From Spartobacteria bacterium (GTDB taxonomy: Bacteria > Verrucomicrobiota > Verrucomicrobiia > Chthoniobacterales > UBA10450), in NCBI GenBank assembly GCA_003134765.1, contig PLCM01000030.1, forward strand, positions 1 through 35,519: 35,519 bases of DNA. Direction: 5' to 3'. Of this stretch, positions 30,568-35,519 are shown in pieces; positions within the stretch are counted from its first letter, which is position 1, and every line of letters starts with the position of its first letter. The position numbers were made by a program, and so were the translations under genes. The notes under the pieces are model-generated. The model was given only the letters and a program-made list of their open reading frames with translations, was not told the DNA's origin and ran no database searches.

Positions 30568-30598
30568 GCCGAGAGGCGGTCCTGCCCGGAGGCGTTTC

Positions 30599-31447
30599 TC
30601 AAGGGCCTATGACCGAGTAGGTGATAGTAAATGGAACTTCTCTTGGGCAGCCGGGCGTTGCGTGCCATTGGCGCAACGTGGCGATAGCGGCTTGATCCAG
30701 GACGATCGATCCGGTCGATTGGCTTACGGTTACATCGAGCAGGTTCCCCGTTGGCTTATCGAAATGCAGGATATAAACACCCCGGCCGGTCAGATTCTGA
30801 CCGCGCGCATCCGGCGGAAGTTCGGGCTTTGGTCCGGACATGGAACCGGATGGCTTGAGCGCCACGGTGTCATAGCCCTGGGTGTTAGCGTTTGATTGGG
30901 GGGCGGGCGCTGGATTTTGTGCGCTGTTTGAAGAAGTCGTCGGAACGAACCCTGTCGCGCGGCGCATCGTGGACGTCGTGCTTCCCAGCATTCCTTTAAG
31001 AAGGAACTGCGCCGTTTGACCGTCGTCATTCGGAATGAGATTTGCCGTCGCGCTCAGGGTTTCGGTCGGCCACGAAATGGTGTTGCCGCTCATCGTCGCG
31101 GTATGAGTGCCGCCACCTATGTTTTGACTCATCTGGACGGAGGTGGCGTCCGATGAGACCGTGAGCGTGGCCGTGACGTGGCCAATCAATCCTTGCTTTA
31201 CTTCGCCGGTCCAGGTTCCGGCGAAGCGCGCCGGTCCCTGCAAGCTCACTCCCGGCGAGGAACCACGCGTCTTCGGGTGGGTTGAGTCAATCCTAGGCGT
31301 GGTGGCTCGACGCCGGACTTTCTGTTTGGATGATTCTGTCGCAGGGGGCGATTGCTGTTCGGGGGTCTCGACGATCGGGGCGGGGGAGTGGCTCGCGCTC
31401 ACACATAGAAGCAAGATAACAAGCGCTATGAGTCGGCCTGTTCTCAT
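30599..31447 (-). CDS. Exported TonB-like C-terminal domain protein
   Basis: 282 residues from the ATG at 31447 (a TTG at 31486 would add 13). Signal peptide or anchor: MRTGRLIALVILLLCVSASH, then SPAPIVE. A Pro/Ser-rich linker precedes a beta-rich domain at about 70-165 (GPARFAGTWTGEVKQGLIGH), also found in the upstream gene. The C-terminal about 80 residues form a TonB-C-type domain (GVYILHFDKPTGNLLDVTVS, DQAAIATLRQWHATPG, EVPFTITYSV). No ExbB/ExbD is seen nearby, so it may be a free periplasmic TonB-like domain. It is the third gene of a kinase operon, 28 bp after the preceding stop. Confidence 0.82.
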   Translation of the reverse strand: MRTGRLIALVILLLCVSASHSPAPIVETPEQQSPPATESSKQKVRRRATTPRIDSTHPKTRGSSPGVSLQGPARFAGTWTGEVKQGLIGHVTATLTVSSDATSVQMSQNIGGGTHTATMSGNTISWPTETLSATANLIPNDDGQTAQFLLKGMLGSTTSTMRRATGFVPTTSSNSAQNPAPAPQSNANTQGYDTVALKPSGSMSGPKPELPPDARGQNLTGRGVYILHFDKPTGNLLDVTVSQSTGSIVLDQAAIATLRQWHATPGCPREVPFTITYSVIGP

Positions 31448-31475
31448 CCACCGGCGGCACAAGGTCCGAGCATTG

Positions 31476-32237
31476 TCATGGAACAATAAACAACTTGCCG
31501 GAAACAGGGTCCCTCATCGTGGCTCCGTGCGCAGTGCTTCTGACATCGAACACGCCGGGTTTGGGGCTGGAATCGAAGGGATTGTAGACATATCCAGGCT
31601 GTCCGTGAACGGGCTTGGCGACAGGCAGGTTCGCCGGCGGGTTGCTGGGTGGCGAAGTAACAGATAGTGGACTCGGAGGCGCGGCAGCCGTTTCGCTCTG
31701 CGCTCTGCTGAAAGTAGCAGTCCCATTCACGCCCAGGCCGGACTTGGATGTTACGAGCGCGGTCGTTCCATCCTTCTGTGGAGTCAGGGTCCAGGTGGTC
31801 TCATTGAACCAGCCAGCCTTCCAGGTAATCGTGTTGCCGTTCACAGTAGCCGGTTTTTCACTGCCCGACATTCTCACGGAGGCACCCTCGGAGTTGATAG
31901 AAAACGACACTTTGATGGTACCTTGTATTCCCTGGTTGATGGTCCCGGACCAATTTCCGGCGAATCTTGCCGGACCTGTCATAGTTGTTTTCTGATGAGA
32001 TTCTTTGCTTGTCGTGGTGGCTTCGAACTTTGGCCTCACCGATCGTTTCACTTTTGGCGCCGAGGATTGCTGCGGTGCGGGTGTCGGGTTATCCGGCGTT
32101 TCAACTATGGGCGCAGGCGAGCGTGGAGCGAATACGCAAAGCAGCAGGGCGCTTATCGTAAAACGAAGGACGTGGCGCAGGCGCTTCTGATGTTCTCGAT
32201 CCTGGCTACTACTTCTGTGAACTGGTGTCTTTTTCAC
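31476..32237 (-). CDS. Exported protein sharing the AGxWxG domain
   Basis: 253 residues from a GTG at 32237 that overlaps the kinase stop as GTGA; an in-frame start at 32279 would put 46 bp inside the kinase gene. A basic N-region precedes a hydrophobic core (VLRFTISALLLCVFA), then SPAPIVETPDNPTPAPQ. A beta-rich domain at about 85-185 (GPARFAGNWSGTINQGIQGT, later VNGNTITWKAGWFNETTW) is homologous to the one in the TonB-like protein. The C-terminal part is Pro-rich and ends GYVYNPFDSSPKP...GKLFIVP. No enzyme motif. Co-translation with the kinase suggests a partner or ligand for the kinase's exported part. Confidence 0.78.
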   Translation of the reverse strand: MKKTPVHRSSSQDREHQKRLRHVLRFTISALLLCVFAPRSPAPIVETPDNPTPAPQQSSAPKVKRSVRPKFEATTTSKESHQKTTMTGPARFAGNWSGTINQGIQGTIKVSFSINSEGASVRMSGSEKPATVNGNTITWKAGWFNETTWTLTPQKDGTTALVTSKSGLGVNGTATFSRAQSETAAAPPSPLSVTSPPSNPPANLPVAKPVHGQPGYVYNPFDSSPKPGVFDVRSTAHGATMRDPVSGKLFIVP

Positions 32238-34414
32238 AGCGTCAGGGCGGCGGTGTAAGTTTTTCCTCCTGCCTTGCATTCATAGGTCGCGGTGGTTCCA
32301 TTGCCGTTGAACTGAATGCTGAAAGATTCGGGTTCCCACTGAATACCTGCCGGTTTGGAGACCACGTCGTCCGTTACCGCATGCAAAGTCGTTCCATCCA
32401 GGACCCCCTTGAATTTTACAATCGTATCACCTTTCTTGCTGCCGTAGGTCATCGTGCCGGATTTGCGGTCGGTTTCCAGTTTGACGGTCAATGGCCTGCC
32501 AGGCCCGGTCTTGTCATCCGTGGAGCGAATCGTTCCCTTATAGGTCGCCGGAGGATTTAGCGCTGAGATCGTCTGGCCGCTGAGCTTCGCGACGTAAGTC
32601 TTACCGCCGGCATTGCACTCGTAGGTCGCGCTACTTCCGTCAGAGTTAAAACGCAGGTTAAAAGATTCTGGCTGCCACTGAATGCCGGCGGGTATGGAAA
32701 TCACGTCGCCTGACACGGCGTGCAAAGTGGTTCCCTCCCAGACTCCGTTAAACTTCACGACCATGTCCCCATGTTTGCCAGTCTGAGTCATCGTGCCGGA
32801 CCTCCCATCGGAATTCAGCTTGATACTCAAAGGCACGTCGGGGTTGCTGGAGGGATCGAGCGGAACCGAAATCGTTCCTTTGTAAATAGCGGCCGGTTTG
32901 CTCAGCGCCACCGTGGCCTCAAACATCTCTTTGGGTGAAAGCGATGCCTTCAATTCGCTGGGTAGATAACCCTCGAGCATTAACACGAACGTGGCATCGC
33001 CGGCCGATAAGTCAGCGCGTTGGAATGGCGTGGTACCTAACAAGGTCGCGCCTCGAAAGACCTGCGCCCCGGAAGGAACACTGTTTACCTCGATGGCTGA
33101 CTTGGTGGCCTGCAACGTAAGCGTGCCGAGATCGGTAAACTCATTGCCTTTAATCTCGATCTCTTTTTCGAGCGTGTCGTAGCCGCTCAAGACGATTCGC
33201 ATTGGGTACTTGCCGGGTCGCAGGTCTTTGAAAGTCACCGGGCTTTTTCCGACGGAAGTGCCGCCGAGAGTGACAGTCGCGCCTTCAGGGGAAGTAGTCA
33301 CGATAAGTCCACCAAGGAGGACCGGTGGCGTGGCGGCGTTCGTCACCGTCGCTGCCGGTTGTGGCACCACCACCGTCGTCATCGGCGCCGGTTTGGTCGA
33401 GGGCCTGTAGTAAGCGAAGTACCAGTAGCCGCCGGCAATAAGAGCCACGACGCCAGCAATAGCTAATCCGAGCCCATAGCTTCGGTTCCGCGCTCTCGGC
33501 AAGGGCGCAATCTTATGCGTCTTCGTTTTCGGCGTATCCAGTTGCAAGTGCTCGGCAATGTGCGCGACCGAATGCGGCCTGCGCGCCGGGTCCTTTGCCA
33601 GGCAGCTGGCCACGACTCGTTCCCAGTTCTCGTCGATATGGTCCCCTGCGATCTCGAGTTCCTTACGCCGCTGGGCCATGCTCGGAGGAATCTTCTCGCG
33701 AATCTGGCGATCGACGTTGCCCGAGGAAAACGGCGGCTTGCCCGTAAGCAATTCGTAAAGAGATGCGCCAAAGGAATAGATGTCGTCGAGGTGACTGCCG
33801 CGCTCGCCATCGAGCTGTTGCGGGCTCATGTAAACAAGGGTGCCGCTCTTGCCATGGATCGTTACCTTGCTTACGGAATCGCTCAGGCTGCGGGCGATTC
33901 CGAAGTCGGTGATCTTTAGGTCGCCGCGCTGGTTCACCATCAGGTTCGCCGGCTTCAAGTCGCGATGAATAATGCGCGCGTTATTATGCGCATAGTTGAG
34001 AGCGTCGCATAGTTCGCCCAACCAGTCGGTTAATTCGGCAACTTCAAAGACCTTTCGTGACTTGTCCGCGCGCAGATTGGAAAGCGTATCACCATCCACG
34101 TACTCCATCGAAATGCATCCCGACTGGTCGTCGTGCACAAAATCGTGAATCCGGACAATGTTCTTGTGCGTCAGCTCCAGGCTTCGGCGCGTCTCGCGTT
34201 TCAGGTCCGACAAAACCGCGCGATCGTGCACAACCAGATCCGGAAGGAATTTTAGCGCCACCTCGCGTTCGAGCACTTCGTCCCGCGCCAGCCAGACCAC
34301 GCCCATGCCGCCCCGGCCCAGGGTTTTGATCAGCGTATAGCGCCCAAAAAGCCTCTGTCCGCCAGAAAATTCGCGCAGGGTATCGAGCCCGCTACCGGAA
34401 GTCTCGCCGCTCAC
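32234..34414 (-). CDS. Membrane Ser/Thr protein kinase with PEGA and repeat domains
   Basis: 726 residues from a GTG at 34414. PknB-type kinase at 26-290: G-loop GRGGMGVVW (33-41), Lys55 (VALKFL), catalytic loop HRDLKPANLM (150-159), DFG Asp170, and YSFGASLYELLTGKPPF (213-229). One membrane helix at about 313-335 (GLGLAIAGVVALIAGGYWYF). Outside: two PEGA domains (about 362-430 and 432-500; IVTTSPEGATVTLGGTSVGK, IEVNSVPSGAQVFRGATLLG), then two copies of a beta-rich unit (YKGTIS, VKFNGVWEGTTLHAVSGDV, ATYECNAGGKTYVAKL; second copy ends at the stop). It should sense an extracytoplasmic signal and phosphorylate cytoplasmic targets, perhaps read by the FHA-cyclase encoded divergently. First gene of a three-gene operon. 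Confidence 0.92.
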   Translation of the reverse strand: MSGETSGSGLDTLREFSGGQRLFGRYTLIKTLGRGGMGVVWLARDEVLEREVALKFLPDLVVHDRAVLSDLKRETRRSLELTHKNIVRIHDFVHDDQSGCISMEYVDGDTLSNLRADKSRKVFEVAELTDWLGELCDALNYAHNNARIIHRDLKPANLMVNQRGDLKITDFGIARSLSDSVSKVTIHGKSGTLVYMSPQQLDGERGSHLDDIYSFGASLYELLTGKPPFSSGNVDRQIREKIPPSMAQRRKELEIAGDHIDENWERVVASCLAKDPARRPHSVAHIAEHLQLDTPKTKTHKIAPLPRARNRSYGLGLAIAGVVALIAGGYWYFAYYRPSTKPAPMTTVVVPQPAATVTNAATPPVLLGGLIVTTSPEGATVTLGGTSVGKSPVTFKDLRPGKYPMRIVLSGYDTLEKEIEIKGNEFTDLGTLTLQATKSAIEVNSVPSGAQVFRGATLLGTTPFQRADLSAGDATFVLMLEGYLPSELKASLSPKEMFEATVALSKPAAIYKGTISVPLDPSSNPDVPLSIKLNSDGRSGTMTQTGKHGDMVVKFNGVWEGTTLHAVSGDVISIPAGIQWQPESFNLRFNSDGSSATYECNAGGKTYVAKLSGQTISALNPPATYKGTIRSTDDKTGPGRPLTVKLETDRKSGTMTYGSKKGDTIVKFKGVLDGTTLHAVTDDVVSKPAGIQWEPESFSIQFNGNGTTATYECKAGGKTYTAALTL

Positions 34415-34445
34415 CCCGGCAGTCTACGCTGATCTGAAACCGTCG

Positions 34446-34510
34446 ATAAAGCACAAAATCGCTCGCGGATGAATGTGGAGGCTTTTCTTTTCCGCGAGTT
34501 CTACTAGAAC
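34446..34510. promoter_or_regulatory. Shared divergent control region, copy B
   Basis: Partner of 29608-29670, between the intact kinase and the broken FHA-cyclase gene: AAAGCACAAAAT, GAATGTGGAGGCTTTTC, GCGAGTTCTACTAGAAC. Presumed promoter of the kinase operon on the minus strand. Confidence 0.58.
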
Positions 34511-34516
34511 GCTGGG

Positions 34517-34887
34517 ATGGATTTGGAAGAAGCGGGCGCCTGGCTCGAATCGCCCGGCCACTAGAAGATTCCGCTGCGCGGGAACTGCTCGTTAGGCCGA
34601 TCGCCCAAAAGCGCGGTCGTGCTGGAATCGCCCAAGGCTTCGCGGCGCCATGCCATCATCAATCTGCAGAACGTCGGCGAGTTCTGGCTCATCGATCTCG
34701 GCAGCAGCAACGGCACGTTTCTGAACAAACGCCGGGTCCATCAGCCCGTCCGCCTTTGCACATGGGACCAGATCACAGTCGGCGATTCGCCCTTTACCTT
34801 TCGACAGCCGGAGGAGATCACGAGTGAGCTGCGCACCACCATCGCGCAACAAACTATCCGCGAGACCGCGAACATTCCCGTCTGGCT
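34517..34887 (+). pseudogene. Broken FHA-cyclase gene, copy B
   Basis: Aligned with the intact gene at 29677. The ATG at 34517 opens MDLEEAGAWLESPGH but codon 16 is TAG (34562-34564); downstream the FHA domain continues in frame (IPLRGNCSLGRSPKSA, SRRHAIINLQNVGEFWLIDL, GSSNGTFLNKRRVHQP) up to ETANIPVWL. Exactly there, at about 34887, homology to the cyclase stops and the SymE cassette begins, so the whole catalytic domain is lost. A restart at the GTG 34619 could make a partial FHA fragment fused to cassette sequence (to 35017). Confidence 0.85.
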
Positions 34888-35500
34888 GTGCGGTAATCGC
34901 GGGGTCCGTCGCAGTTTGCTCAACGCGGTGCAGTATGCTCTGGCTGGCTGCGATCCCGTCTTAACGACATCCAATACCGTCGTCGAAATGACGGTTTCAA
35001 TCGCAGTCGCCGAATAGGAACAACAGGAGAAGAAGGAGAAGAAAACAGCCCATGTAAAAAAGAAAACACGGCCTGAATTCTCGTACAATCCCCGTCAGCG
35101 CACCGACCTTCAAATGCACGCGCTCTAGCGCGTAGGTATCGGGATGACCCCAAAAATCTTTGTCTCCGATCTGCTCGAGCGCCCACTGGCGGAAGCCCAA
35201 CCACGGACCATTAAAGTCGGCAGCACCTACCAAGGGAGCCCCTCGGCCTCTTCTCGGGTTCCATTCATACGCTTGGCCGGCCACTGGGTCGAAAAAGCGG
35301 GATTCTCAGAAGGCGATGTGATGCAGGTAAGCGTTACGCTCGGAGAAATTCGGCTTGCGCGGCAAGGCAGTTCACGCAGCGAGGATGACAGTAACAGCAA
35401 GCCCGCCGGGACTGTGGTCAAACCGGGTGGAAGCAAACGCCCTCGCATTTAGGGCAGGGAGGCGCGGTTTCGGCGGGAACCTTTCGAGTGAACTTCTTCA
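34888..35500 (+). mobile_element. Complete SymE cassette inserted in the FHA-cyclase gene
   Basis: Left end: homology to 17041 begins at the point where the cyclase alignment ends (GTAATCGCGGGGTCCGTCGC). It holds a leader shared with 17041, 20926 and 16736, the SymE gene, and a 3' flank shared with 27595-27665 (GGCAGGGAGGCGCGG ... GGGAACC). About 0.6 kb. No transposase inside and no clear terminal inverted repeat or target duplication seen, so movement would need help in trans or be by recombination. Confidence 0.7.
35144..35452 (+). CDS. symE: SymE-like type I toxin, copy 2
   Basis: 102 residues from the ATG at 35144. The core is almost the same as at 21110 (STYQGSPSASSRVPFIRLAG, HWVEKAGFSEGDVMQVSVTL, GEIRLARQGSSRSE), with a different polar tail (DDSNSKPAGTVVKPGG). 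The first residues differ (MTPKIFVSDLLERPLAEAQP). The family is described under AbrB-like SymE toxins whose translation is blocked by an antisense RNA; no antisense RNA can be proved here. Only one unit of the leader 16-bp repeat is present (GCGTAGGTATCGGG), unlike the three units of copy 1. It lies downstream of the broken cyclase on the same strand. Confidence 0.85.
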   Translation: MTPKIFVSDLLERPLAEAQPRTIKVGSTYQGSPSASSRVPFIRLAGHWVEKAGFSEGDVMQVSVTLGEIRLARQGSSRSEDDSNSKPAGTVVKPGGSKRPRI

Positions 35501-35519
35501 CGTGACCACAAGTCTCACA

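Noticed and set aside
17070..35204. Similar minus-strand frames at 17070-17405 and 34920-35204
   Set aside because: They are alike because the SymE leader is repeated; third-position changes favour the plus frame instead, so they are not called as genes.
34888..35500. Insertion sequence with its own transposase
   Set aside because: The only full gene inside is SymE; no transposase motif and no terminal inverted repeats were found.

Overview
The window reads as an accessory, repeat-rich stretch of a soil-type Verrucomicrobiota genome (Chthoniobacterales/Spartobacteria-like). This is inferred from familiar protein styles, not from a database search. The clues are a secreted Kelch protein, a secreted NHL-propeller protein with a Pro-Thr linker and a duplicated C-terminal domain holding a GPSL motif, PEGA-domain Ser/Thr kinases, DUF4062-TPR and Sel1 proteins, and SymE-like toxins. 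Base composition is GC-rich throughout. No rRNA, intact tRNA, CRISPR array, transposase or integrase gene was found.

Layout. (1) 1-4642: two secreted repeat proteins on the minus strand, a Kelch protein running off the left edge and an 800-residue NHL/Calx-beta/IPT protein. (2) 5128-12037: a 6.9 kb segment bounded by two 5' halves of a tRNA-Ala(CGC) gene, so probably an old tRNA-targeted island. It carries a divergent unknown gene, a DEDDh exonuclease coupled to a small conserved protein, a tandem zinc-motif protein, a UDG-superfamily protein with probable Fe-S cysteines, an FtsA-like protein with a Tat-type leader, and an AlbA_2/Schlafen-like protein. (3) 12202-16558: a YARHG-domain secreted giant between an intact and a truncated copy of a small Cys-rich gene. 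(4) 16559-21418: a small-gene region with remnants of a repeated SymE cassette, a macro-like protein, a lipoprotein divergent from an XRE regulator with three matching palindromic operators, two uncharacterised genes and a SymE toxin. (5) 21550-27575: a Sel1 remnant, a DUF4062-TM-TPR protein, a membrane protein and an ankyrin-type giant. (6) 27704-28994: a compact three-gene operon of two XRE-HTH proteins with Gly/Ala-rich hydrophobic tails around a third Gly/Ala-rich membrane protein. (7) 29162-35519: a duplicated divergent signalling module (Ser/Thr kinase | FHA-adenylate cyclase) in which each copy kept the half the other lost, plus a kinase operon with two secreted partners, and a SymE cassette that interrupts the second cyclase copy.

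The strongest biological leads are the SymE cassette found complete or in pieces at five places, with one insertion breakpoint readable against an intact paralogue; the reciprocally decayed kinase/cyclase pair; the HTH-glycine-rich operon; the XRE operator array; and the Tat-leader FtsA inside the tRNA-bounded island.
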